DNA from: a virus
Virus record (IMG/VR): IMGVR_UViG_3300022707_000823
Coordinates: 1-38,736 of that record
Length of the DNA stretch: 38,736 bases
Strand: one strand, 5' to 3'
Made by a program: the position numbers and the translations under genes
Shown here: piece after piece, positions 1 through 8,326 of the stretch
How the letters are laid out: the number at the start of each line of letters is the position of its first letter
Numbering within the stretch: the first letter of the stretch is position 1
The notes under the pieces: generated by a model
Seen by the model: only the letters and a program-made list of their open reading frames with translations
Database searches by the model: none
Told to the model about the DNA's origin: nothing

Positions 1-1
1 T

Positions 2-574
2 ATCACTAAGGAAGTTCAAGGCGCAGCGGTTTACAACAACGGCTTCGACTCTACGGCTATTATGGTTGATGGAGATGGTGACGAGTTGTTTTCCGCCACT
101 CACTCTAACGGTCCTTCTGGTGGTACTTACTCAAACATTCTTACGATAGCCTCTGATTTAAGTGAAGCTTCATTAGAAGATATGCTTATTCAGATTGGTG
201 AGATTGAGGATGCGCGAGGGCTTAAAATGGACTTACAAGCCATGCGATTAGGCGTCGCTCCCAGTAATACGTTTGAAGCACAGCGTATTTTGCGTTCTGT
301 TCTTCAGAATGACACCGGCAACAACGCTACTAACGCTGTACGGGATATGAATTCAGTACGTGATGGATTCACTGTTAACCCGTTCTTCACTGATGCTGAT
401 GCTTGGTTCTTAACCACTGACGCACCTAACGGCCTGAAGTACTACACTCGCCGTGAAGTGGAATTTGGACAAGACAATGCCTTTACCTCAGAGAACGCCC
501 GTTTCAAATCCAGTGAACGCTACAGCTTTGGATGGGATGATGCTCGTGGAGCTTTCGGTACGCCTGGTCTATAA
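2..574 (+). CDS. Major capsid protein, C-terminal part (5' truncated)
   Basis: The reading frame is open from the left edge of the window, so the true start lies outside and only about 190 C-terminal residues are seen. The tail resembles HK97-fold phage coat proteins: a region that would form the P-domain helix (ASDLSEASLEDMLIQIGE), a loop naming DGDELFSATH, and a C-terminal beta-rich stretch ending YSFGWDDARGAFGTPGL, a pattern common at the end of phage major head subunits. It would form the icosahedral shell. The portal gene at the other edge suggests that portal, scaffold or protease and capsid genes were contiguous in the genome. The family call rests on pattern recognition, not on a search. 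Confidence 0.8.
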   Translation: MTKEVQGAAVYNNGFDSTAIMVDGDGDELFSATHSNGPSGGTYSNILTIASDLSEASLEDMLIQIGEIEDARGLKMDLQAMRLGVAPSNTFEAQRILRSVLQNDTGNNATNAVRDMNSVRDGFTVNPFFTDADAWFLTTDAPNGLKYYTRREVEFGQDNAFTSENARFKSSERYSFGWDDARGAFGTPGL

Positions 575-643
575 CCCTACCTAAAATTGCGTCCCTGATG
601 GGTCAGTTGCGGTTTGAATCCGTGAGGCGCTTTGGAGTACATC

Positions 644-1054
644 ATGTCTGATTTTTCTAAAAAACGTTTAACAATAATGCCCAATGGCTTTGCCACTTTT
701 ATGGTGGATATCAACGCCGAAGAGAAAACCGCAAATTACACCGTAGTGATTACAACTGATTCAGGAAAGGAGTTTATCTCTGTCTTGGACGGTATTGTAT
801 TCACTCTTCCTTCGATTGCTATTGGTAATACAGTGACGTTTACCAACATGGCGCTCGATGGAACGGCAGCATTGAACATTAGTCCTGCGACTCTTGACGG
901 CATTACCTATGCCGGTAGTTCTACGGATAACAAGGACTTAATCAACACTAAAGCCACGGCGAAGAAAGGTGATTCTGTCACCCTGGCTAGCTTAGATGGC
1001 GTCGTTGCATGGCAGGTGGTATCTGTTCGAGGTGATTGGAAGAAGGAATCTTAA
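644..1054 (+). CDS. Small beta-rich virion protein, decoration-like (paralogue 1)
   Basis: A protein of 136 residues directly downstream of the capsid gene. An in-frame TTG lies 12 bases upstream, but ATG 644 is preferred because GGAG sits seven bases before it. The sequence is nearly all predicted beta strand, with alternating Thr/Val/Ile (FTLPSIAIGNTVTFTN) and a terminal motif in which Val-Val-Ala-Trp-Gln-Val precedes Arg-Gly-Asp-Trp. That ending (hydrophobic strand, then R-G-x-W) recurs in the next gene, so the two look like diverged duplicates. Position suggests a capsid decoration or head-fibre base protein; this is inference and no enzymatic motif is visible. Confidence 0.7.
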   Translation: MSDFSKKRLTIMPNGFATFMVDINAEEKTANYTVVITTDSGKEFISVLDGIVFTLPSIAIGNTVTFTNMALDGTAALNISPATLDGITYAGSSTDNKDLINTKATAKKGDSVTLASLDGVVAWQVVSVRGDWKKES

Positions 1055-1384
1055 ATGCCTTGCAAGCCTACTAATTTCCCTAATGGGTTAAATGCTGGCG
1101 CATGTCTTGAAGCAGCACCTGGTGCGATTATTACTCTACCATCGGGAATTGTTGAGACCAATATCGCTTATCAGGTAGTGCCAGCTGATGACATTATAAG
1201 CTGCCTTGGTACATTTACAGTAACGCTACCTCCTATTCTCACAGCTATTAAGCCTGTCACTATTACGAGTGTCACCGGTACCATCACATTGGCTGGTGAT
1301 GCCACAATTCAAACACCCACTTCAGTAACTACAGGATCAAGCGTAACCGTCTACCCGGCTCGCGGACAATGGTTTCATCCATGA
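1055..1384 (+). CDS. Small beta-rich virion protein (paralogue 2)
   Basis: A protein of 109 residues starting immediately after the stop of the preceding gene, implying coupled translation. It shares the layout of its neighbour: a TFTVTLPPIL strand, a middle KPVTITSVTGTITLAGDA segment, then SVTVYPARGQWFHP, whose R-G-Q-W corresponds to R-G-D-W in paralogue 1. The N-terminus has two cysteines (MPCKPTNFPNG and AGACLEA). Its ATGA end overlaps the start of the next gene. The likely role is a structural head or fibre component. No named family was recognised. Confidence 0.68.
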   Translation: MPCKPTNFPNGLNAGACLEAAPGAIITLPSGIVETNIAYQVVPADDIISCLGTFTVTLPPILTAIKPVTITSVTGTITLAGDATIQTPTSVTTGSSVTVYPARGQWFHP

Positions 1385-2961
1385 CTTTCAAAGCTAATAT
1401 TGATCCAGATGCAAGAGGATTCTTTTACGCTGATTCTGGCGATGATACTTGGGATGGACAAACCATAGAGTTGCCTAAAAAAACAATTCAGGCGGCTATT
1501 AATGCGGCTTCTGCCTTATCTCCGTCCCCAGGTGATACGGTTAGAGTAAAGGAAGCCCAAGGCGGTACTTATTCAGACGGTATAACGCTTGCCAACTCGG
1601 TAATATTCGAAGGTCTACAAACAGCAATCATTACTTCTGACGCTGTAGCTGTTACAGCCGCCAATGACATTACTTGTGACCTTCAAGCAGCGATTAACAA
1701 TAGTGTCGGTGGTGTCGGCTTAAGTATTAATGGCAGTGTCAATTTTGCTGCAACTTTAGCGGCAATCCGTGCGCTTGGCGACAATGGTATAGCCGTTGAG
1801 ATAAAAAATACTGTTGATAATATTTTTGTAAAAGGCACTCAAATTGTGCTTGATGGTGATGGTTCAATAGGTTTTAAAATAACATCAAGCCATGTCACAG
1901 CGCTTGATATCGATAGTGATGTTTTCATATTTGGTGATATTAACCAAACCTTTTTTGAATATGACGCTGTTAACACCACAGACCTTTGTGATTTAAACAT
2001 TTCAACCGTAGAGTCTGATTCCGGTGGTGGTGCTGGTGGTTATGTGGGCTCAAAGGGAATAATTGTAAGAAACGGTGATCTTAAAGTACGCATTGGGTCA
2101 TTATCCGCAGAGACTTTTGTGGAAGTGGAGTCAGGAGGTAGGCTATCACTACAAGGGAATGCCATTGAGGGGAATACCGTCATTAAGACTGGTGGGCAGT
2201 GTGTTTATGATTCCCTTTCAATAATTGAGGGTAATTTAAACACAGAAGGGACAGGAATCCTGCAAGCCAGAGTCTCCAATATTATTGGCGATGCAACGTT
2301 GGTTGATACTAGCACTATGTCAATTAAGGCCGATCAGTTTATTGGGGAATTGATTGTTGGTGCATCATCTACGTTGTTTGCAGTCATTGATACATATACC
2401 GGTACGCTGCCCCCTGATGACGGAAGAGTTAACGGAGTTATTAACGGAATACCCTTCGGAAATACCAGACAAAAACCGGAACAAGAACTTGTATTAACAG
2501 GAAGCAGTTTCAATACCCAGTCACCTGTTGGGACTAATAACCCATTGCAAGTGGAATTTGGAGCCGCTCAATTTGGTCCTTCCGACCCTGTGCAAATAGA
2601 CATTTTGGGCAAAATCACTATTAATCAAACAGATCAATATATTGTTGATCTTATATTTCACGTAGGAAGAGCAGGTGCGGGTTCTTTTGCGGTAGTTCTT
2701 TTTCGATTATTAAATAACGGGGTTCAGATAGGAGATTCAATAGCCATCAGACTTGATAACGCCAATACACATTTCCCGGTTGAGATTTCAGAGCCTCTTG
2801 ATTTAACGGCCACTGACACATTGACCGTGGAGATATGGCGCGATCCTTCTGGTTTTGATGCAGGCAGTCTTTTTCCTGAAACACCCACGCTTACAGGGTC
2901 AAATCCTGTGCCTTCGGCTGCTATCACTATATCAATATCCCGATTAACTCAGCCCGTTTAA
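1381..2961 (+). CDS. Pectate-lyase-like beta-helix fibre/spike protein
   Basis: A protein of 526 residues starting at an ATG that overlaps the previous stop (ATGA); an ATG 12 bases upstream is possible but less well placed. Residues 1-65 carry a motif typical of right-handed beta-helix proteins: FFYADSGDDTWDG, then PKKTIQAAINAA and GDTVRVKEAQGGTYSDG, as in pectin-lyase-fold tailspikes. Residues about 70-350 continue as short Gly/Asn/Asp-turn strands suggesting helix rungs. The last 120 residues (from about QIDILGKITINQ) look like a jelly-roll knob, common at the tips of trimeric phage fibres. Location after the capsid genes suggests a head fibre or adsorption protein. Whether it degrades a glycan cannot be told from the sequence. 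Confidence 0.7.
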   Translation: MTFKANIDPDARGFFYADSGDDTWDGQTIELPKKTIQAAINAASALSPSPGDTVRVKEAQGGTYSDGITLANSVIFEGLQTAIITSDAVAVTAANDITCDLQAAINNSVGGVGLSINGSVNFAATLAAIRALGDNGIAVEIKNTVDNIFVKGTQIVLDGDGSIGFKITSSHVTALDIDSDVFIFGDINQTFFEYDAVNTTDLCDLNISTVESDSGGGAGGYVGSKGIIVRNGDLKVRIGSLSAETFVEVESGGRLSLQGNAIEGNTVIKTGGQCVYDSLSIIEGNLNTEGTGILQARVSNIIGDATLVDTSTMSIKADQFIGELIVGASSTLFAVIDTYTGTLPPDDGRVNGVINGIPFGNTRQKPEQELVLTGSSFNTQSPVGTNNPLQVEFGAAQFGPSDPVQIDILGKITINQTDQYIVDLIFHVGRAGAGSFAVVLFRLLNNGVQIGDSIAIRLDNANTHFPVEISEPLDLTATDTLTVEIWRDPSGFDAGSLFPETPTLTGSNPVPSAAITISISRLTQPV

Positions 2962-2978
2962 AATAAAGGTCGAAACTC

Positions 2979-3908
2979 ATGGCAGCAGACGCAACAGAAG
3001 AACAGAAACAGTTAATTCAAATTGCAGCCGCGCTTGGTATTGAGATCCTTGCTACGGGGGACGTTTTTACCAATGAAGAGGTCACGGATAGCTCAGTTAC
3101 TACTCTCTATACCCGTAAAGGCACACAATATACATACACTATTGGAGGTACTATCCCGGGCGGAGGAGATGTGTTCGGTCCAGCTAGTTCTACGGATAAT
3201 GCTATTGTTAGATTTGATGGAGTGACGGGTAAACTCATTCAGGACTCAAATGTTAGTATTGATGGTTTGGGAAATCTCTCATTATCCGGAACAGTAGACG
3301 GTATCAATATAGCTACTGACGTCGCCGCGAATACAGCAAAAGTTACGAATGCTACTCATACAGGCGAAGTTACAGGTTCAGCAGCGCTAACTATCACTGA
3401 TAATATAATTGATGAAGCCAATTTAAAATTAGACACAGGACCGACTGACGATTTTGTACTAACTGCTGATGCGGCGGCTAGTGGCGGCATGAAATGGGCC
3501 GCTGGAGGAGGCGGAGGCGGGATATTCGGCTCAGAGTTTGAAGTATTTCAAAGTTTAGCGCAGTCAAATACGGGCTCTGCATCAGTGGATAAAATAGATG
3601 CTACGACAGCAAGTAAACCAGCAGGAACTTATCGGATAGGTTTCTATTGTGATATTACGAACAGTGATGGTACTGATATCTGGGAAGTGCAATTTTTAGT
3701 TAACGGGACTCCCATTCATCAACACTCGAACGGTGGTGACTTATATCAGAACAAGCCCGATGGAAATAACGATTGGTCATCAGAATCCTCCGTGCATTAC
3801 ATAACGCTCGGTAGCGCAGCTACTATTGACATGAATATTAAATTTGGAACCAATGACAATACAGCCAGGGCGGCGAATGCCACTATAGAAATATGGAGAG
3901 TGAGTTAG
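2979..3908 (+). CDS. Trimeric fibre-like protein with C-terminal knob
   Basis: A protein of 309 residues with AAGG nine bases before the ATG. The N-terminal 70 residues end in a Gly-rich hinge. Residues about 70-110 contain a repeat familiar from phage fibres and virion appendages: ASSTDNAIVRFDGVTGKLIQ, then DSNVSIDGLGNLSLSG. A second Gly-rich linker (six consecutive Gly near residue 180) leads to a C-terminal jelly-roll or TNF-like domain (GTYRIGFYCDIT through ATIEIWRVS). The architecture is shaft, linker and knob. With its neighbour it probably forms capsid-attached or tail-attached fibres for surface binding. The receptor is unknown. Confidence 0.65.
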   Translation: MAADATEEQKQLIQIAAALGIEILATGDVFTNEEVTDSSVTTLYTRKGTQYTYTIGGTIPGGGDVFGPASSTDNAIVRFDGVTGKLIQDSNVSIDGLGNLSLSGTVDGINIATDVAANTAKVTNATHTGEVTGSAALTITDNIIDEANLKLDTGPTDDFVLTADAAASGGMKWAAGGGGGGIFGSEFEVFQSLAQSNTGSASVDKIDATTASKPAGTYRIGFYCDITNSDGTDIWEVQFLVNGTPIHQHSNGGDLYQNKPDGNNDWSSESSVHYITLGSAATIDMNIKFGTNDNTARAANATIEIWRVS

Positions 3909-3911
3909 TTC

Positions 3912-4175
3912 ATGTCTAATTTAGGGAAGAAAAAGAGCACGTTTATATCAGGCGATCATAACGTAATTTCTGATATTAGCGGGCAGAAGTTTAAGAGTTC
4001 GGAAATGGTGAAGAACTGGAAGAATCAATTGGTTAACCGAGTGACTGAATTTGAACCTAAACATCCTCAATTAACCATACGACCCAGACAGGAGAAAATA
4101 GCCGTACAAGAAACCAGAACACAGGGAGCTGACCCTCCTTTACAAGATCCTCCCTTTGACCCGGCGGGTATATGA
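3912..4175 (+). CDS. Conserved-position small phage protein, unknown
   Basis: A hydrophilic 87-residue protein lying three bases after the fibre-like gene and overlapping the start of the gp4-like gene by four bases (ATGA). The N-terminus is Lys-rich (GKKKSTFISGDHNVISD). The C-terminus is Pro-rich and probably disordered (ADPPLQDPPFDPAGI). The ISGDHNVISDISGQKFKSSE motif resembles short proteins found beside head-completion genes in other podoviruses, but I cannot name a family. Tight coupling to the adaptor gene suggests a head-tail assembly role. Confidence 0.6.
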   Translation: MSNLGKKKSTFISGDHNVISDISGQKFKSSEMVKNWKNQLVNRVTEFEPKHPQLTIRPRQEKIAVQETRTQGADPPLQDPPFDPAGI

Positions 4176-5491
4176 CAAGCGCAATTTTACAATCAACAGC
4201 AGGAGATTTAATCACAAGAGCATTAAGAAGCTCTCGTATTATTGCGACTGAACAACCTATTCAAGATAAAGACTTTCAGCAAGGCTTTGACGCTATCGAG
4301 TCGGTGTTGAAACATTGGCAGGCCCAAGGCATACATTTGTGGTCTAAAACCAGTGCTATTATTCCTTTGGTTAAAGATCAGAGAAAATACTTATTAGGCC
4401 CAGGTGGCGATGAGATTGCCGAACTAGACACATTTGTTAACACAACGCTAACTTCTGCTCTTATCGCTACAACCACTACATTGCCTGTAGTTTCAACAAC
4501 TGGAATGGCGGGTGCGCCTAATATACTTTCTCAAGACGTTACGTTAAGCACTCAAGACTGGACCGCTATTAACTCAGCTACATTATCGGTGAGTTCTGGC
4601 ATTCTTATTACTAATGGTGCAGCGGTAGCGGGTGGGGCCGAATTTACTCTCGATACAACGATAGGAAGAACCTATAGGGTAAGGTTTGGCTATACCAAAG
4701 GAACCTCTGTAAGTGCGGTGTTTACCGTCTTAAACGGGGGTGTATCAGCGGACACTACAACATTGACCGCAACTGGAACCGGTGAACTTACGATTACGGC
4801 ACTAACCAGCACGATTACTTTTCGCGCCGAGAATACCAGCGCAGTATCAGGTGAAACGTCTACAGTTTCTTCATTGAATTTTATTGATGAGTCCGAAGGT
4901 GACAGGATAGGGATTGAATTGGATGACGGTACAAGACAATGGACTGACATATTAGATGTATTAAGTTCGACTTCTGTAGAGCTGAAAACGGGGCTCACGG
5001 GCGCCGCGGCTACCAGTAACACCGTTTTCTCTTATGAAATCCAGATAGGCAGACCATTAAGATTATTGAATGCACAATTCGGAGAAACTATTACTGCCTC
5101 AGAAATACCTGTTAACCGATGGTCTGAGGATGAATATTTTGATCAATCTGACAAAGATTCCAGTGGGACTGTCGTAAATTGGTATTACACACCTTCATTA
5201 AATTTAGGTGAATTATTTGTATGGCAAGTCGCCGCGAATGTCAATCAAGTATTAAGATTCAGATACAACCGGCCTATAAACATCCCAACAGCTCAAAGTG
5301 ACTTGTTAGACATACCTTCTGAGTGGAACATGCCCTTACAGTGGGCTATTGCGGCTGAAGTGGGTCCAGGTTATGGACTAAAGGCAGAGAGACAACTGAC
5401 ATTAGAATTGAAAGCGGGCACCACTTTAGACGAAGCTTTAGGACACGATGTAGAGAGAGACTCCATGTTAATACAACCGGACTTTACTTAA
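4172..5491 (+). CDS. P22 gp4-like head-tail adaptor with inserted domain
   Basis: A protein of 439 residues. Residues 1-80 match the helical core of P22 gp4-like packaged-DNA stabilisation proteins (DLITRALRSSRIIA, then a helix ending VLKHWQAQG and ITLW-like HLWS). After about residue 242 the typical strand set resumes (GDRIGIELDDGTRQW), and the C-terminus has the conserved WNMPLQWAIAAEVGPGYGL helix. Residues about 114-241 interrupt this core with a Thr/Ser-rich jelly-roll-like segment resembling carbohydrate-binding modules. The protein would bind under the portal and extend the channel for gp10-like proteins. It is coupled by overlap to both neighbours. Confidence 0.8.
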   Translation: MTSAILQSTAGDLITRALRSSRIIATEQPIQDKDFQQGFDAIESVLKHWQAQGIHLWSKTSAIIPLVKDQRKYLLGPGGDEIAELDTFVNTTLTSALIATTTTLPVVSTTGMAGAPNILSQDVTLSTQDWTAINSATLSVSSGILITNGAAVAGGAEFTLDTTIGRTYRVRFGYTKGTSVSAVFTVLNGGVSADTTTLTATGTGELTITALTSTITFRAENTSAVSGETSTVSSLNFIDESEGDRIGIELDDGTRQWTDILDVLSSTSVELKTGLTGAAATSNTVFSYEIQIGRPLRLLNAQFGETITASEIPVNRWSEDEYFDQSDKDSSGTVVNWYYTPSLNLGELFVWQVAANVNQVLRFRYNRPINIPTAQSDLLDIPSEWNMPLQWAIAAEVGPGYGLKAERQLTLELKAGTTLDEALGHDVERDSMLIQPDFT

Positions 5492-6954
5492 TGGCTGATC
5501 TGCCGTTCGCACAAGGGTTTTACGTCTCGGAATCATTACCGATTTCCAATCAAGAGTGCGTGAACTTTGAGCCTAGACCTGTTGAAACCAATACAGTCAC
5601 ACGAACCGTCTTATTTGGATCGCAAGGTTTATTAGAAAGAGCCTCCGCTAATGCTGATGAGTTCAACCGTGGGTCTGATACCTTAGAATCTATCCTATTT
5701 AAGATAAACGGGAATAAGTTATACCGAGTCGATGAGACTTTTGATGCATTTGGCGTGCCAAGTTATAACGCTGTGAATGTGAGTGGAAGTGAATCTATTT
5801 TAGGGACTGAGCGAGTTGATAGTGCGAGTAACGGAACTCAACTGTGTATTATCGCTCCTGAATTGGATGATAAGTTTAACGCTTGGTTATTCACTGAAGC
5901 CGGGGGATTGGTAAGAATCTCTGATGTTGATTTTGATGGGCCTGTTAACAGTGTTGTTTACATTGCAGGCTTCTTTCTATTCGTTAAGAAAGACGGTAAT
6001 AAGTTCTTCATATCAAGTTTGCGAGAGGGAGCCGATTACAACGCTTTAGACTTTGCTGATGCTGAAGTTGATCCAGATCCTTCAAGAGCAGCCTTTGTCC
6101 TCAATAATCAGTTGTATATTTTAGGCTCGTTGACTATTGAGCCGTTTCAAAACATCGGAGGTGCTGGATTCCCCTTTCAACGTATCGAGGGAGGGGCGTT
6201 ACAAAAGGGCATATTCGCTCCCAGGTCGATTATAGCTCACGGTGAGGCGATGGTATGGGTTGGAGGTGGAGTTAACGAGGGCGCGAGTATATGGCGTTCT
6301 AGCGGGGGTAATCCACAGAAGATATCAACTGATGCTATTGATACTGAAATTCAATCGTATCCTGATAGTGATGTGAGTTCAGCGTTTGCTTTAACGTACG
6401 CAAGAGATGGGAGTTTCTTTGCGGCGTTTACTTTCCCTAATCAACAGACATTTGTTTATAACTTAACGTCTAATCTCTGGAGTCAAAGAGAATCGGTTAA
6501 CTTAGACTTACCCATCCCCTGGCGTGTGAGTACGATTACTAAAGCTTATGGTAAGTTGTTTGTAGGGGATTCTATAAGTAACAAGATAGGCACGATTGAG
6601 AAGGATGTCTTTACTGAATACGGTGAAATACTGAGGGGACGGTTTACGACTCCTCCTTTTGACAATGGAGGTAACTCGTTCTCTGTTGACTCGATTGAAC
6701 TGTTTATGGAAACAGGGAAGGCTCCTGTTACCGGGTTAGACTCAGATCCTGAGATATCAATGGAGTTTTCTATCGACGGAGGTAATACGTTTTCCAATCC
6801 TATTACAAGAAGTTTAGGACTGACAGGTCAATACAGAAAAAGGATTATATGGGATCAATTAGGCCGTGTAGAAAGAGAGATTATGTTCCGATTCTTCGTG
6901 AGTAGCGCGATTAAACGAGTTGTTATTAAGATGGAGGGGAATTTCGATGGCTAA
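5491..6954 (+). CDS. P22 gp10-like packaged-DNA stabilisation / tail hub protein
   Basis: A protein of 487 residues whose ATG overlaps the TAA of the adaptor gene. It begins MADLPFAQGFYVSESLPIS followed by QECVNFEP, a signature of the P22 gp10 family. The middle has the repeated strand pattern expected for a beta-propeller-like tail hub (YIAGFFLFVKKDGNKFFIS; EAMVWVGGGVNEGASIWR; PFQNIGGAGFPFQRIEG). The C-terminal portion (VDSIELFMETG, MEFSIDGG and GRVEREIMFRFFVSSAI) is also characteristic. In P22-like phages this protein sits below gp4 and plugs the packaged head, holding the tail needle and spikes. The length is close to the family's usual size. Confidence 0.85.
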   Translation: MADLPFAQGFYVSESLPISNQECVNFEPRPVETNTVTRTVLFGSQGLLERASANADEFNRGSDTLESILFKINGNKLYRVDETFDAFGVPSYNAVNVSGSESILGTERVDSASNGTQLCIIAPELDDKFNAWLFTEAGGLVRISDVDFDGPVNSVVYIAGFFLFVKKDGNKFFISSLREGADYNALDFADAEVDPDPSRAAFVLNNQLYILGSLTIEPFQNIGGAGFPFQRIEGGALQKGIFAPRSIIAHGEAMVWVGGGVNEGASIWRSSGGNPQKISTDAIDTEIQSYPDSDVSSAFALTYARDGSFFAAFTFPNQQTFVYNLTSNLWSQRESVNLDLPIPWRVSTITKAYGKLFVGDSISNKIGTIEKDVFTEYGEILRGRFTTPPFDNGGNSFSVDSIELFMETGKAPVTGLDSDPEISMEFSIDGGNTFSNPITRSLGLTGQYRKRIIWDQLGRVEREIMFRFFVSSAIKRVVIKMEGNFDG

Positions 6955-7204
6955 TATCCCCTTTCTTGATTTAACACAGCCCATTCAAGACGAGAACGGT
7001 AATTTAACCACTCGATTCAGAACATGGGTCAATGATATGAACCGATTAATTCCCATTGAAGGGGATGGAAGCCCTGAAGGAGTTATTGAGGCTTTAATAG
7101 GCAAGGAATACAGAGATATTTCCGGTGCTACTGGATTGATATTCTACGGTAAGGACTTAGCTGATATTGCAGGCGATAAAAGCAAAGGATGGATTCTATT
7201 ATGA
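6947..7204 (+). CDS. Small virion-cluster protein, unknown
   Basis: A protein of 85 residues. I chose ATG 6947, which overlaps the end of the gp10-like gene, because GGAGGGG lies nine bases upstream; an earlier in-frame start lacks this. The sequence starts ANIPFLDLTQPIQDENGN and ends with a GATGLIFYGKDLADIAG and GWILL motif. Similar short proteins with a P-x-x-x-x-x-x-x-G-N-x-T start occur near tail genes of podoviruses and may mediate virion assembly, but no function is established here. Its stop overlaps the next ATG (ATGA). Confidence 0.65.
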   Translation: MANIPFLDLTQPIQDENGNLTTRFRTWVNDMNRLIPIEGDGSPEGVIEALIGKEYRDISGATGLIFYGKDLADIAGDKSKGWILL

Positions 7205-7683
7205 GGTGTGAAAGGACTTATGACGAAGAGTTGGTACGATCTTTGATTACCCGAAAGGATATATGGGAGACGATTGCCGAAGACGGTCAGAAAATAGAAG
7301 ACTTTACCCCTAATTGTGAAAGTGATTGCTGGTTATTGATGACAGAAGGATCAAAGGTTATAGGATTGTACAATCTACATCCTCATAATTCTTGCACGTT
7401 GGAAATACATGCACATGTAATGCCAGAATGTCGTAAAATGCACTCAGACGAGACAGGAAGATTGGCTTTACAGTGGATATTAGATAACGCACCGAGTATG
7501 TATCAGAAGATCATTGCTCAAGTGCCTGAAATTTACCCAAATGTAAGGAAGTTTTGCGAAAAGAACGGCTTTATACTGGAAGGCACCAACCGACAGTCTT
7601 ACAGAAAGAACGGTGTCATAATGGATCAGTGGTTACTAGGAATTACCCGACAAGAAATACTCAGTTACAAAGAGGTTGCTTGA
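7201..7683 (+). CDS. GNAT-like acetyltransferase-fold phage protein
   Basis: A protein of 160 residues starting at the overlapping ATGA after the previous gene. It has the layout of GNAT-fold proteins: CWLLMTEGSKVIGLYNLHPH as the two central strands, CTLEIHAHVMPECRK as strand 4 plus helix, ALQWILDNAP as the helix and KFCEKNGFILEG (F-x-x-k-x-G-F) as the terminal strand pair. It resembles the DUF2824-type GNAT proteins beside tail genes of P22-like phages. The acetyl-CoA P-loop (Q/R-x-x-G-x-G/A) is poorly conserved, so activity is uncertain. The acceptor is unknown. Confidence 0.7.
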   Translation: MRCERTYDEELVRSLITRKDIWETIAEDGQKIEDFTPNCESDCWLLMTEGSKVIGLYNLHPHNSCTLEIHAHVMPECRKMHSDETGRLALQWILDNAPSMYQKIIAQVPEIYPNVRKFCEKNGFILEGTNRQSYRKNGVIMDQWLLGITRQEILSYKEVA

Positions 7684-8315
7684 TGCCGAAACGCATAGAC
7701 AGAACAGGTGAAAGATTTGGAAAGCTATTAGTATTGGGGCTTGCTGGATTCAGTGGCAACGATAGGCTTTGCCGTGTGCTTTGTGATTGCGGTGTTGAAA
7801 AGGAAATGAGACAGACCTCTCTAACAACTAAAGCTAAGGCGGTTAGATCGTGTGGGTGCTTATCCAAAGGGAATCATTTTAGGTCTCATAATCTAACTCA
7901 CCATGAGTTCTATCCGATTTGGCGAGCAATGGTGTCTAGGTGTTATAAAGAAACGAACAATTCTTATAAAGTTTATGGCGCAAGAGGCATTAGGGTTAGT
8001 GATGAATGGAAAGAAAGCCCTGTCCAGTTTATTGCGTGGCTTCAGGATAACGGCTACACAAAAGGATTGCAGCTTGACCGCATAGATAATGACGGTGATT
8101 ACTCGGCTGATAATTGCAGAGTGACAACGGCAGCAGAAAATAGCCGAAACAAAAGCAACAATGTTAAGCTGAACTTTAAAGGGGAGTCGATTCTTCTCAT
8201 AGATTTAGCCAAAAATCATGGCATTAAGTACGATACAATGTACTCAAGAATATTCAGAATGGGTCTGTCTCCAGAAAAGGCAGTTATTTTTAATCGACAA
8301 GGCCATGCGGTCTAA
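7683..8315 (+). CDS. HNH-type homing endonuclease-like protein
   Basis: A protein of 210 residues whose ATG overlaps the previous stop (TGATG). The N-terminal 60 residues contain two Cys pairs (CRVLCDCG and RSCGC), typical of the zinc module in free-standing phage nucleases. Residues about 80-160 match the pattern YPIWRAMVSRCY, VYGARGIRVSDEW and LQLDRIDNDGDYSADNCR, the D-R-I-D-x-D-G-x-Y-x-x-x-N-C-R signature of this HNH-like group. The C-terminus (ILLIDLAKNHGIKYDTMYSR) looks like a DNA-binding helix-turn-helix. It sits in the late structural operon between unrelated virion genes, as an invading homing gene would. Its stop is one base upstream of a strong ribosome site for the ejection protein gene. 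Confidence 0.8.
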   Translation: MPKRIDRTGERFGKLLVLGLAGFSGNDRLCRVLCDCGVEKEMRQTSLTTKAKAVRSCGCLSKGNHFRSHNLTHHEFYPIWRAMVSRCYKETNNSYKVYGARGIRVSDEWKESPVQFIAWLQDNGYTKGLQLDRIDNDGDYSADNCRVTTAAENSRNKSNNVKLNFKGESILLIDLAKNHGIKYDTMYSRIFRMGLSPEKAVIFNRQGHAV

Positions 8316-8326
8316 GGGGGTCCGAA

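Noticed and set aside
7554-7682. Longer N-terminus of the HNH-like protein
   Set aside because: It would overlap the GNAT-like gene by over 100 bases; the TGATG junction at 7683 and the conserved start favour the shorter form.
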